From NCBI RefSeq assembly GCF_014192745.1, contig NZ_JACHYJ010000005.1, positions 186,001 to 250,000 on the forward strand: DNA of 64,000 nucleotides. The letters are read 5' to 3'. A program made the position numbers and the translations under genes. The notes under the pieces were generated by a model that saw only the letters and a list, made by a program, of their open reading frames with translations, was not told the origin of the DNA and made no database searches. This DNA comes from Luteimonas sp. RC10 (GTDB lineage Bacteria; Pseudomonadota; Gammaproteobacteria; Xanthomonadales; Xanthomonadaceae). Within the stretch, counting starts at the first letter, position 1; each line of letters begins with the position of its first letter. Below, piece by piece: positions 45,957-59,754 of the stretch.

Positions 45957-46976
45957 TCAGCGTGCGGGGCCGACCACGTGGTCGAACAGCCCGCCGGCGG
46001 CGAAGTGCATCCGCTGGGCGTGTTGCCAGCCACCGAATGCCGCATCGACCGTCACCATCGGCACGGCGCGGAAGCGCGCACGCTGCGAGGCCGGCACCTG
46101 GCTCGGGTCGGAAGGCCGGTAGTGGTGTTGCGCGGCGAGCCGTTGCCCGGTCGGCGAGTACAGGTACCGCAGGTAGGCGTCTGCGCACGCGCGGGTGTCG
46201 TGCGCATTGACATTGCGGTCGATCAGCGCGACTTGCGGCTCGGCCCGGATGCTCAGGCTCGGATAGACGATCTCCAGCGCCTGGCTGGTGTGCGGATCGG
46301 CGAGCAGGCGCAGCGCCTCGCTCTCCCAGGCCAGCAGCACGTCGCCGTGACCGCCCTCGACGAACGATCGGGTCGCCGCGCGCGCGCCGGCGTCGGCAAC
46401 GACGACATGGGCGAACAGACGCCGCATCCAGTCCAGCACCTGGGTGCCGTCGCGATACGTGCGCGAGGCCCAGGCCCACGCGGCGAGATAGTTCCAGCGC
46501 CCGCCGCCGGAGGTGCGCGGGTCGGGCGTGACCACGCCCACGCCGGGCCGTACCAGATCGCTCCAGTCGTGGATCCGTTGCGGGTTGCCCTTGCGCACGA
46601 GCAGGACGACGGTCGAGGTGTAGGGCACGCTGTCATGGGGCAGGCGCGTGCGCCAGTCCGGATCCAGCAGGCCGGCCCCGGCGAGGGCATCGATGTCCGC
46701 AGCCAGTGCCAGGGTCGCCACGTCTGCGGACAGCCCGTCGACGATCGCCCGCACCTGCTCACCCGAACCGCCATGGTGCATGCGCACGTCGACGGTCTCG
46801 CCGGTGCGCTGGCGCCAGTACGAGGCGAACGCACGGTTGTAGTCGACGTAGAACTCGCGGGTCGGATCGAACGACGCGTTGCGCAGGGTCGTGTCCTGCG
46901 CGGCAGCATCGCGACAGGCGAGGCCCGCGGCCAGCGCCAGGACGAGCACGGCGATCGACGGCAGACGACAGCTCAT
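45957..46976 (-). CDS. Sulfate/thiosulfate ABC transporter substrate-binding protein
   Basis: A 339-residue periplasmic binding protein. The signal peptide (1-26, ending AAAQ) is followed by TLRNASFDPTREFYVDYNRAF (about 29-49), the GGSGEQVRAI block, RTSGGGRWNYLAAWAWA and IVYPSLSI, all typical of Sbp/CysP. It would bind sulfate for import. No CysT, CysW or CysA gene is adjacent, so the permease must be encoded elsewhere. It is preceded on the same strand by an M20 peptidase gene 119 bp away. Confidence 0.88.
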   Translation of the reverse strand: MSCRLPSIAVLVLALAAGLACRDAAAQDTTLRNASFDPTREFYVDYNRAFASYWRQRTGETVDVRMHHGGSGEQVRAIVDGLSADVATLALAADIDALAGAGLLDPDWRTRLPHDSVPYTSTVVLLVRKGNPQRIHDWSDLVRPGVGVVTPDPRTSGGGRWNYLAAWAWASRTYRDGTQVLDWMRRLFAHVVVADAGARAATRSFVEGGHGDVLLAWESEALRLLADPHTSQALEIVYPSLSIRAEPQVALIDRNVNAHDTRACADAYLRYLYSPTGQRLAAQHHYRPSDPSQVPASQRARFRAVPMVTVDAAFGGWQHAQRMHFAAGGLFDHVVGPAR

Positions 46977-47095
46977 GATGCGCGCAATCGAAGGGGTGGG
47001 CGCCCGACCTTAGCGCGGTGCGGGGCGCCGCGACAGTGCGCGCGACGGGACGGTGCCGCAGCACCGTCCCGTGTCGGGATCAGCAGTCGCCGCGA

Positions 47096-48616
<1,521 letters not shown>

Positions 48617-48825
48617 GGCGCGAGCTCCACTTGCGGCGTAAGCAGCCATTCTACCGCGCGGGCGTTGTAGGACTTTTCCTACACGAAATTGGGGAGTCGG
48701 CCTGCTTCGCGACGGCGGACAGGCGGATAGGCTGTGTCCATGGCGTTGGGGAGACTGGCAACACCGACAGGGATGACAGATCGCCAGTCGGGAAAGGAAT
48801 CCACCCAATCGCCAAGGAGTTCGCC

Positions 48826-49179
48826 ATGAAGCCGTTCAAAGCCCTCATCGCCGCTCTCGTCCTCTCGCTGTTGATGGCCGGTTCGGCCTTCGGCGCAGAC
48901 GGGGTCGAGAAGGTCAACGTCAACACCGCCGATGCCACGACCCTCGCCCGGGTGCTGCACAACATCGGGCCGTCCAAGGCCGAGGCGATCGTGGCCTACC
49001 GGGACGAGAACGGGCCGTTCCGCAGCGCCGAGCAACTGGCCATGGTCAAGGGCATCGGTCTGCGTACGGTTGAGAACAACCGGGACCGGATCGAGCTGGG
49101 GTCGCCGATGGCGCGCCAGCAGCAGACCGCCCAGCGCGCGTCGGGGACGCCGGCCAAGGGCGCGGCGCAGCAGCGCTGA
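48826..49179 (+). CDS. ComEA-like helix-hairpin-helix protein
   Basis: A 117-residue exported protein with a signal peptide (1-23, ending FGA). Two helix-hairpin-helix units follow: VNVNTADATTLARVL and IGPSKAEAIVAYRDENGPF, then LAMVKGIGLRTVENNRDRI. ComEA-type proteins bind incoming DNA in the periplasm during natural transformation. Short stand-alone forms are common in gammaproteobacteria. A Gln/Ala-rich basic tail ends the protein. AAGGAG precedes the ATG at 48826. Confidence 0.88.
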   Translation: MKPFKALIAALVLSLLMAGSAFGADGVEKVNVNTADATTLARVLHNIGPSKAEAIVAYRDENGPFRSAEQLAMVKGIGLRTVENNRDRIELGSPMARQQQTAQRASGTPAKGAAQQR

Positions 49180-49278
49180 GCCACCCATCGCCCGCACCGG
49201 GGCAAGGAGCGTCGGTGCAGGTCGAGGAGCGGGATGCTCCACAGGATCCGGCAAGGACGCCGTTACATGGATGTAGCC

Positions 49279-49320
49279 GTCGCCCGCCCCGCATTGGATG
49301 CGTGGCGGGCGACCTCTTTT
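49279..49320 (+). terminator. Rho-independent terminator downstream of the ComEA-like gene
   Basis: A 10-bp stem GTCGCCCGCC / GGCGGGCGAC with a 15-nt loop is followed by CTCTTTT. It ends a 3' region of about 100 bp after the stop. A second GC stem (GGGGCCCG / CGGGCCCC) lies just beyond. I see no gene in 49180-49464. Confidence 0.75.
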
Positions 49321-49464
49321 GGGGCCCGGCCGATTGCACGGGCCCCATCTCGGAGCCACCATCCGGCAGCTGGCGCGCCACGGCCCCGCTTATCGGCTGG
49401 GGTGTGCTCGATCCGGGGTCTTCTTGATCGGGGCGTGTTCTCGATCAGGCCTTAGACTCTGACG

Positions 49465-50148
49465 ATGCCCGACCCTGCAACCGTCCGCATCATTCCTGCC
49501 GCCACCGCGCGTTCGGTGCGCTGGCGCAATGGCCAGGGCTGGACGCGCGAATTGTTCTGCGCGCCTGCACCCGCGGCCGCGCTTTCGGTCGACGCCGCCG
49601 CGGCCCCTTGGCCCTGGCGGATCTCGATCGCGCGGATCGACCGCGATGCGCCGTTCTCGGCGTTCCCCGGTGTCGACCGCGAACTGATGCTGCTGCGCGG
49701 CGGCCGGCTGGATCTGCAGGTCGCGGACCGCCGCATCGCGCTGGCGTCGCGGTATGCCCGGCATCGCTTCGCCGGCGAACGCGACGTGGCCGCCTGCGTG
49801 CCGGCAGGCGGCGTCGAGGTGTTCAACCTGATGTGGCGGCGCGACCTGCACCGGGCCCGGCTTTGGCACCTGCCGCTGGCCGGCGCCCTGGCGTGGCGCG
49901 CCGACCCGGCGACGACCTGGATCGTCCATCTGCTGGCCGGGCACGCGCGATGCGGCAGCGGCGCGGCGCAGGCGGCGCTGGTGGCGGGCGATACCGCCGT
50001 GTTGAGCGATGCGTCTGCATCCGGCCGGGTGTCGATCGAGGGCGAGGGCGCCTTGCTCGCGGTCTGCCTGCGCGACCGGCTGGACGCAGGCCCGGACGAC
50101 GCGTGCGCGCCTGCCGGGCCGGACCCGAGGCCAGGGATCAGAAGCTGA
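49465..50148 (+). CDS. HutD-family protein
   Basis: A 227-residue cupin-like protein. The N-terminal RIIPAATARSVRWRNGQGWTREL and the WRISIARIDRDAPFSAFPGVDREL segment (about 51-73) are the HutD/Ves signature. HutD occurs with histidine utilisation genes and may control that pathway, while Ves is a cold-related relative. No hut genes are here, so the role is open. Its 3' end overlaps by 11 nt the convergent receptor gene. Confidence 0.83.
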   Translation: MPDPATVRIIPAATARSVRWRNGQGWTRELFCAPAPAAALSVDAAAAPWPWRISIARIDRDAPFSAFPGVDRELMLLRGGRLDLQVADRRIALASRYARHRFAGERDVAACVPAGGVEVFNLMWRRDLHRARLWHLPLAGALAWRADPATTWIVHLLAGHARCGSGAAQAALVAGDTAVLSDASASGRVSIEGEGALLAVCLRDRLDAGPDDACAPAGPDPRPGIRS

Positions 50149-52582
50149 CGTTCACGCTCAGCCAGATGCTGCGCGCCTTGTCCTTGTTGTTGTAGTCGTC
50201 CTGGGCCGACAGCGTGTAGCTGCCGCTGTCCTCGACGAAGCTGTACTGATAGGACGTGAAGTCGCGATCGAGCAGGTTGTTGATTCGACCGTTGATGGTG
50301 ACCGTCTCGTTGACGCGGTACGAGGCGCCGAGGTGGAGCACCTCGTAGTCCTTCCAGTACAACTCCTGCTCGAGCACCGTGTCGAAGCCGCGGTAGCGCT
50401 TGGAGCGGGCCTCGGCGGTCAGGAACACCGTGAAGGCCTCGGTCGCGCGCCAGTCCAGCGTGGCGTTGGCCATATGTCGGGCGCTGTTGCCCAAGGGCCG
50501 GCCGGCGTTGCTGCCGCTCTTCTGCTCGCTGTCGGTGAAGGTGTAGTTGGCGCGGAAGCCGAAGGCATCGCTGATCCGCCAGCGGCCGGCGAGTTCGGCG
50601 CCCTGGACCACGACCTCGTCGATGTTGACCGTCTTGGTCGAGTTCGAATAGCCCAGATCGGCATAGTCACCGGTGCCGCTGCAGGCGATCGTCAGCGTCG
50701 GGCCGCAGTTCTCCGACCCGATCTTGTCGTCGAACTTGTTGTGGAAGATCGTCGCGTTGAAGCTGTGGCCGTCGGGGTGCTGCCAGTAGGCCGCCAGTTC
50801 GGTGCTGGTGCTGGTTTCGGGCTGCAGGTCGGGATTGCCGAACATCGGCGAGACGCCCTGGGCGCCGAAGCCGGTGATGCCGTCATAGAGCTGGGTGGTC
50901 TTGGGCGTCTTGAAGCCGGTGCTCACGCCGCCCTTGACCGTCCACTGCTCGCTCAGCGTCCACACGCCATACAGACGCGGGCTGACGTGATTGCCGAACA
51001 CCTTGTGATCGTCGTAGCGCAGGCCGGCGGTGACCGACACCGGCTCGGCGATGGTCCAGGTGTCCTCGGCGAACAGCGAATACATGTCGTGCTTCTGCTT
51101 GGCGCCGGCAACGCCGCGCTCCATGCCGAACACGCCATCGATCAGCTCGCCGCGGATGACCTGGGCGCCGACCACGGCGACGTGCGCGCCATTCCAGTCG
51201 AAGGGCAGGTCCAGCTTGGCGTCGAGCGTGTACTGGTTGCTCTCGAGCGTGCGATCGGGGCGCGGCAGGTAGGCCAGCAACTGCGCGTACTGGTCCGGCG
51301 CGAGATGGGCCTCCATGACCGCGAGCTTCTGCGCCTCCGACAGGTTGTTCCAGGCGGTCGCGCTGTAGCCGGTGCCGCCAGCCGAGTTGGGGCAGTAGCC
51401 GGCGGCATTGACCGTCCCGCCCAGGTTGCCGCAGGCCGCGTTCCATAGCGACTGCAGGCTTTGGCGCTCGGCCACGGTGTAGGGCAGGGTGCGGCCCTCG
51501 TTGCGGGTCTCGACATAGCCCAGCGACACCAGGCTGTTGCCGAACGACCAGCGTCCCTCGTGCGCGATCGACCAGGTGTCGCGGGTGAATTCCTGGCTGG
51601 GCCGATAGCCGGCGCGCGGTTCGATGCGGCCGTTGTTGCCGATGCGCAGCATCGCGCCGTAGTCGTCGACGGTGCCGACCGGATATTCCTCGACCCCGTT
51701 GTCGTTGAGTCGGGTGCTGTTGTCGTACTCCTGGCGCGAGGCATCGATGTCGAGGGTCACGGTCTGCGCGTCGGTCGGTGTCCAGCTCAAGGTGATGCCG
51801 GCCGCCTTGTTGGTGTTGTCCACGGTCTTGCCGCCGCCGCCGAAGCCCAGCGCGCGGGTGTGGACCTCGCCATTGGGGTCGGTGACCGGCGCGTACACAG
51901 GATTGGAGGCCTCGCGGTCGTACCAGCTGGCGCGCGCGCTCAGGTTGAGCTTGCCCGGCACCAGCGGCCCGGTGACGAAGAGGTCGGCGGTGGTGTCGTC
52001 GCCGAACTGGTCGTCGGTCTCGAACGTGCGGCCCAGCGTGACCGAGCCGGCCCAGCTGTCGAGCTCGCGCTTGGTGATGATGTTGATCACCCCGCCCATC
52101 GCGTCGGCGCCATAGAGCGTGGACATCGGGCCGCGGATCACTTCGATGCGCTCGATCGCATCCAGCGGCGGAATGTGATTGAACTGGTTGCCGACGAAGT
52201 TGTTGGGATAGATGTCGCCGTGGTTGTTCTGGCGCCGACCGTTGATCAGGATCAGCGTGTAGTCCGCGCCCATGCCGCGCATCGAGATCGTGCCCTGGCC
52301 GGTCTTGTCGCGCGTCTCGCCGATGTCGATGCCTTCGATATCGCGCACCGCGTCGAGCAGGGTCATGTAGGGGCGATGGGTCAGGTCTTCCTGCGTGATC
52401 ACGCTGATGCTGGCCGGGGCGTCGGTGATCTTCTGCTCGAAGCCGGCGGCGGTGACAACGATGGTGTCGAAGTTGCGGGCGTCGTCCTGGGGCAGGGCGG
52501 TGTCGGCCAGCGCGGGTGCGGACAGCAGGGCGAGCAGGCTCGCGGCCAGCGCACGGCGGCGCGGGGCGGTCGAACGGATCAT
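50138..52582 (-). CDS. TonB-dependent siderophore-type receptor (FepA/CirA-like)
   Basis: An 814-residue outer-membrane receptor. It has a signal peptide (1-26) and a TonB box-like DTIVVTAAG (about 38-46). The plug carries DIGETRDKTGQGTISMRG, GRRQNNHGDIYPNNF and VIRGPMSTLYGADAMGG. The barrel contains TGFKTPKTTQLY and GNPDLQPETS and closes with SIWLSVNVSF. The plug layout resembles catecholate siderophore and colicin-type receptors. The ATG at 52582 is preferred over a longer frame. A Fur-type box 580 bp upstream and a small membrane-protein gene precede it. Confidence 0.9.
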   Translation of the reverse strand: MIRSTAPRRRALAASLLALLSAPALADTALPQDDARNFDTIVVTAAGFEQKITDAPASISVITQEDLTHRPYMTLLDAVRDIEGIDIGETRDKTGQGTISMRGMGADYTLILINGRRQNNHGDIYPNNFVGNQFNHIPPLDAIERIEVIRGPMSTLYGADAMGGVINIITKRELDSWAGSVTLGRTFETDDQFGDDTTADLFVTGPLVPGKLNLSARASWYDREASNPVYAPVTDPNGEVHTRALGFGGGGKTVDNTNKAAGITLSWTPTDAQTVTLDIDASRQEYDNSTRLNDNGVEEYPVGTVDDYGAMLRIGNNGRIEPRAGYRPSQEFTRDTWSIAHEGRWSFGNSLVSLGYVETRNEGRTLPYTVAERQSLQSLWNAACGNLGGTVNAAGYCPNSAGGTGYSATAWNNLSEAQKLAVMEAHLAPDQYAQLLAYLPRPDRTLESNQYTLDAKLDLPFDWNGAHVAVVGAQVIRGELIDGVFGMERGVAGAKQKHDMYSLFAEDTWTIAEPVSVTAGLRYDDHKVFGNHVSPRLYGVWTLSEQWTVKGGVSTGFKTPKTTQLYDGITGFGAQGVSPMFGNPDLQPETSTSTELAAYWQHPDGHSFNATIFHNKFDDKIGSENCGPTLTIACSGTGDYADLGYSNSTKTVNIDEVVVQGAELAGRWRISDAFGFRANYTFTDSEQKSGSNAGRPLGNSARHMANATLDWRATEAFTVFLTAEARSKRYRGFDTVLEQELYWKDYEVLHLGASYRVNETVTINGRINNLLDRDFTSYQYSFVEDSGSYTLSAQDDYNNKDKARSIWLSVNVSF

Positions 52583-52718
52583 GGAAGGTCCTTGTCGAAA
52601 GATCGGAAAACGGCCGCACACGCGGCGTGGCGCGCCACCGGACGGCGGCGTCGCAAGACGGAGGCACAACAGACGGCGAGGGGAGCAGCGCGGTCCGGGA
52701 TCGCCGGCGCGCGTTGCG

Positions 52719-53120
52719 TCAGGCGCGCGGAGGCGCCTGTCCCGGCGGCAGCGTCAGATCTGGACGCAGCGCATGCGGCGCGTCGACCGCGTCGGGGAAA
52801 GACGGCTGCCCGAGCGCCTGCGTGGCGTCGGCGGGCGGCAGCAGCAGCGTCGAGGCCATCGCGGGGCGCGGCGGCAGGCCGGGCGCGGCATCGCGCGGCG
52901 CGACACGAGCCGACAGCGGCAGTGGGCGACGGAACTTGGCCTCAGGCGGCGCGTCCTGCGTGGCCGGAAGATCGGGCAGCGCGACCGCATCACCGGGGCC
53001 GGCGACCGCCGGCAGGCTGCGGGGTGCGACGCCGAGGACGACAGCCAGCGCCAGTAAGGCCGCCAGGGCCAGACTGGCCCAGACCGATATCGTCCACTGC
53101 GATGGAGGCCGCGTCGTCAC
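52719..53120 (-). CDS. Small membrane protein upstream of the siderophore-type receptor
   Basis: A 133-residue protein with a single membrane helix (about 12-32, SVWASLALAALLALAVVLG) and a Pro/Ala/Asp-rich periplasmic part. I recognise no family. The start is uncertain: a GTG at 53120 (MTTRPPSQW) or a TTG at 53141 in the same frame, and neither has a good ribosome site. It lies between a Fur-type box and the receptor gene, 136 bp before the latter, so it is probably iron-regulated. A short TonB-like or receptor accessory role is possible but undemonstrated. Confidence 0.55.
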   Translation of the reverse strand: MTTRPPSQWTISVWASLALAALLALAVVLGVAPRSLPAVAGPGDAVALPDLPATQDAPPEAKFRRPLPLSARVAPRDAAPGLPPRPAMASTLLLPPADATQALGQPSFPDAVDAPHALRPDLTLPPGQAPPRA

Positions 53121-53160
53121 GAACCGGGCACGCTCGAGCAAGAAAGCTGACGAGCGATTA

Positions 53161-53179
53161 TATGAGAATGATTTTCATA
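53161..53179. promoter_or_regulatory. Fur-type box
   Basis: TATGAGAATGATTTTCATA is a near-perfect 19-bp palindrome with TATGA / TCATA arms and the AATGAT core of the Fur consensus. It lies 20-40 bp before the small membrane-protein gene and the receptor unit. The Rieske gene on the other side points the same way and ends here, so the target is the receptor unit. Confidence 0.8.
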
Positions 53180-53280
53180 AACAAGTCTTAACGCAATTCA
53201 TTCGCATATGTGACATGCAGCGGGCGCGCACCAGCCGGAGGCCTCCATCGCAGTGCGTCAGCGCGGCGATCGCTGGACGG

Positions 53281-53616
53281 TCAATCCCGGTCGTCGCGCG
53301 TCCAGACCCCGCCGTGCTCGATCTTGGTCGGGAACTTCGCGACCGGTTCGTAGGCCGGCGCGCACAGGGCGCGACCGTCGCGCACATCGAACTTCGCGCC
53401 GTGCAGCACGCATTCGATCGTCGCTTCGCCCGGATCGAAGTCGCCGCCACCCGACAGCGCGAAGTCCTCGTGGCTGCACTGGTCCTCCAGCGCGTACAGG
53501 TCGCCGTCGAGGTTGAACACCACGATCGGCACCCCAGTCACCTCGTCGAAGGTGGTGCGCATCTCGCCGGGCAGCAGCTCGGCGGTTGCGCAGACGAAGG
53601 TCCAGGTCTCGCTCAT
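53281..53616 (-). CDS. Rieske [2Fe-2S] ferredoxin-like protein (SUF cluster)
   Basis: A 111-residue single-domain Rieske protein. Cluster ligands are Cys47 and His49 (CSHEDFALS) and Cys69 and His72 (CVLHGAKF). It resembles the small ferredoxins of non-heme dioxygenases, but no oxygenase is nearby. It is the last gene of the SUF operon, coupled to the GNAT gene by a 4-nt overlap, so it may be an electron donor or a client of Fe-S assembly. Confidence 0.92.
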   Translation of the reverse strand: MSETWTFVCATAELLPGEMRTTFDEVTGVPIVVFNLDGDLYALEDQCSHEDFALSGGGDFDPGEATIECVLHGAKFDVRDGRALCAPAYEPVAKFPTKIEHGGVWTRDDRD

Positions 53617-54170
53617 CGTGCGGCTCCGAAAGAGGTGGCCGCGAACATCTTTTCCAGCACTTCGAAGCGCAGATCGGCGCGCAACGGGATGCCGAACCGG
53701 ACGTCGCCATAGGGAAATGGCTTGTGGCGTCCGGTGCGGCGATAGCCGCGGCGCTCGTACCATGCGATCAGCGCCTCGCGCACATCGATGACGGTCATGC
53801 GCATGCCGGGCAGGCGCCAGTCGTCGCGGACGATGCGCTCGCATTCGGCCAGCACCGCGTCCCCGGTGCCCCGGCCCTGCAACTGCGGGGCGACGGCGAA
53901 CATGCCGAAGTAGCCGTGGCCGTCCTCGATCGCGACATGCGCACAGGCCAGCGGTGCACCGTCCATGCCGTCGACCACGACCACGCGGCTGTCGGGACGC
54001 ACGATGTCGGCGCGCAGCACGTCCGGATCGATCCGGGCGCCGTCGAGGAGGTCGGCTTCGGTGGTCCAGCCCACACGGCTGGTGTCGCCGCGATAGGCGG
54101 ACGTCACCAGTGCGACCAGCGCGGGCACGTCGTCGACAGTGGCAAGGCGGAAGGTGGGAAAAGCGGGCAT
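53613..54170 (-). CDS. GNAT-family N-acetyltransferase (SUF cluster)
   Basis: A 185-residue acetyltransferase with the acetyl-CoA motif A FAVAPQLQGRGTGDAVL (about 92-108; Q-x-x-G-x-G) and the C-terminal IAWYERRGYRRTGRHK. The substrate is unknown. It lies 88 bp downstream of sufS and overlaps the Rieske gene, so it is probably the sixth gene of the SUF transcript. The start ATG at 54170 gives MPAFPTFRLATVDDV, the normal GNAT beginning. Confidence 0.88.
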   Translation of the reverse strand: MPAFPTFRLATVDDVPALVALVTSAYRGDTSRVGWTTEADLLDGARIDPDVLRADIVRPDSRVVVVDGMDGAPLACAHVAIEDGHGYFGMFAVAPQLQGRGTGDAVLAECERIVRDDWRLPGMRMTVIDVREALIAWYERRGYRRTGRHKPFPYGDVRFGIPLRADLRFEVLEKMFAATSFGAAR

Positions 54171-54258
54171 CGTGGCGAGGCTGGCGGACGGGAAGATCAC
54201 CATTATGGCCGGCGGCGCGCGCGGCGCCGACCGGGACGCCGCGACGCGCCGCGGCACG

Positions 54259-55535
<1,277 letters not shown>

Positions 55536-55539
<4 letters not shown>

Positions 55540-56767
55540 GCGCGCACGAGCGCGGCGAGCGCGTCGTCCAGGGCGGTTTCGGCCAGCGTGCGCAGCGTCT
55601 CGTCGGCGATCGCGGCCAGCGGTTCGCGCACGAAGGCGGCGGTGAGCAGGCGCTGCGCATCGCCGGCGGGCAGGCCGCGCGAGCGCAGGTAGAACAGCGC
55701 GCCGGGATCGAGCTGGCCGACCGTGGCGCCGTGCGCGGCCTGGACCTCGTCGGCATGGATCACCAGCACCGGCTGGGTATCGATCTCGGCGGTCGCCGAC
55801 AGCAGCAGATTCTTGTTCGACAGCCGCGCATCGGTGCCGTCGGCGCCGGCGTCGATGGTGATGCCGCCGTGGAAGACCACCCGGCCGCGGCCATCGCCGA
55901 TCCCGCGCCACAGCAGCTGGCAGGCGGTGTCGCGGGCGATGTGGCGGATGCCCAGGCGCGTATCCAGGTGGCCGCGGCCGCCGGCCAGCAGCACGCCGTT
56001 GGCGGTCAGGCGCGCATCCGCACCGACCAGGCGCACGTCGAGCTCGTGGCGCGACAGGGCCGCGCCGGCCTCGACATCGACACGGTCGTAGATGGCGCCG
56101 GCCTGCAGCTCGGCGTCGGTGCGCAGGAACGCGGTCGCGCCGGCGTCGCGGCGCTGCAGCCGCAGATGGCGCAGGTGCGCGCGATCGGCCAGGCGCAGCG
56201 AGCACACGCTGTTGTCGAGATGGCGATGGGTGCCCGCATCGAGATGGTGCTCGACCACGGTCAGCCGCGCGTCGGCGCCGAGCGCGATGTGGTGGCGCAG
56301 GTGCCAGGCCTGGTCGGTATCGGCCGGTGCGCCGACGAACACCAGGTGCAACGGGGTGGCGACCTCGGTCGCGGCGTTGACGGTGATCACGACCCCGTCG
56401 GTAGCGAGCGCGGCGTTGAGCCGGGCGAACACCGCATCGGGCCGGTCCTCGATCGCCGGCAGCGCAGCGGCCTCGGTGAAGCCGATCGACAAGCCGGCGA
56501 TGCCGGTGCCCGGATCCGACAGTGCGGGGGCGGGGCGGCCGTTGACGAACACCAGGCGCGGGGCCGGGATGCCGGCGAGCAGCGCCGGGTCGATCGCGGC
56601 ATCGCCGGGCGCGGCGAAAACGCGGCGCTCGAGCGCGCGCAGCGAGGTGTACTTCCACGACTCGCTGCGCGGGCCGGGCAGGCCCGCCGCCAGCGCAGCG
56701 TCGAGTGCAGGGCGGCGCGCGGCGTCGCCGTCGAAGCCTGCGGCGAGGGATTCGAGCAGGGGGCTCA

Positions 56768-56768
<1 letters not shown>
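55536..56768 (-). CDS. sufD: Fe-S assembly scaffold subunit SufD
   Basis: A 410-residue beta-helix scaffold protein partnering SufB and SufC. It shows ESWKYTSLRALERRVF at the N-terminus and, in the C-terminal part, GRVVFHGGITIDAGADGTDARLSNKNLLLS and VIHADEVQAAHGATVGQLD, with the His used in cluster assembly. Its start at 56768 shares one base with the sufC stop and its end overlaps sufS by 4 nt. The central 200 residues are His/Arg-rich and less conserved, as usual for SufD. Confidence 0.94.
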
Positions 56769-57532
<764 letters not shown>

Positions 57533-57639
57533 GGGATTGGGCATTGGGGATGGGGATTTTGGAAAAAGCGGGGCGAGAGGCTGGGGCAGGCTCGAGGCCC
57601 GAATCCTCCGGTCCGTCGCCCGGGAAGGGGCGTGTGGCG

Positions 57640-59103
<1,464 letters not shown>

Positions 59104-59122
59104 GGGGGCGGCTGCCTACTGT

Positions 59123-59593
59123 CTATGGGTGCGCGAGGCGGGCGTCGATGCGCTTCGCCCCGGCAGGGGTGGGAAAGGAAGGGGCGCGCGGGGCGTCGTC
59201 GAGCATCTGCGCCAGCGTCACGCCGCGCAGGGCCTCGGCGACAACCTCGTTGATGCGGCGCCAGTTGCCCTGTACGCCGCACTGGTCGGAAATCCCGCAC
59301 TGGCTGTCGTGCAGGCTGCATTCGGTCATCGCCAGCGGGCCTTCCATCGCCTCGACGATCTGCACCAGGTTGATCGCCGACGGCGCGCGTGCCAGGCGGT
59401 AGCCGCCGTTGGCGCCGCGGAAGCCCTCGACCAGCCCGGCCTGGGCCAGCGGCTTGAGCAGCTTGCTGACCGTCGGCGTCTCCAGACCTGCGCGCTCGGC
59501 GAGCTCGGTCGCGCTCATCACCGTGTCCGGCCGGGCGGCGAGCACGGTCAGAACGACGGTGGCGTAATCGGTGAGCTTGGTGACCCGGAGCAT
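59123..59593 (-). CDS. Rrf2-family SUF system regulator
   Basis: A 156-residue winged-helix regulator of the IscR/Rrf2 family. It has the recognition helix segment SATELAERAGLETPTVSKLLKPL (about 27-49 in parts) and the three cluster-ligand cysteines Cys92, Cys99 and Cys105 (ECSLHDSQCGISDQC), so it probably senses Fe-S status. The ATG at 59593 (MLRVTKLTDYATVV) is standard; a longer in-frame start is rejected. It heads the SUF operon and has its own operator palindrome at 59621-59644. Confidence 0.92.
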   Translation of the reverse strand: MLRVTKLTDYATVVLTVLAARPDTVMSATELAERAGLETPTVSKLLKPLAQAGLVEGFRGANGGYRLARAPSAINLVQIVEAMEGPLAMTECSLHDSQCGISDQCGVQGNWRRINEVVAEALRGVTLAQMLDDAPRAPSFPTPAGAKRIDARLAHP

Positions 59594-59620
59594 TGTGGGA
59601 AAAGCTGACTGCGGAATGCG

Positions 59621-59644
59621 GACCAAAATTGTACTTTTTTGGTC
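59621..59644. promoter_or_regulatory. Operator palindrome of the SUF regulator
   Basis: Eight-base arms GACCAAAA and TTTTGGTC flank an 8-bp ATTGTACT core, an inverted repeat 28 bp before the regulator start. It lies between the SUF operon and the divergent SET-domain gene, so either may be controlled. The form suits the dimeric Rrf2 protein, giving autoregulation of the whole suf transcript. Confidence 0.75.
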
Positions 59645-59754
59645 GTGCGATCACAACGTCCGCGCGTGCCGGCGTTCAGTGCCACGCGCCAGTGGCGGTG
59701 GACGAGCGGGTCCGCGACAATGCGGCGCTTGTCCTCATCGCCCCAGAGCGCACG

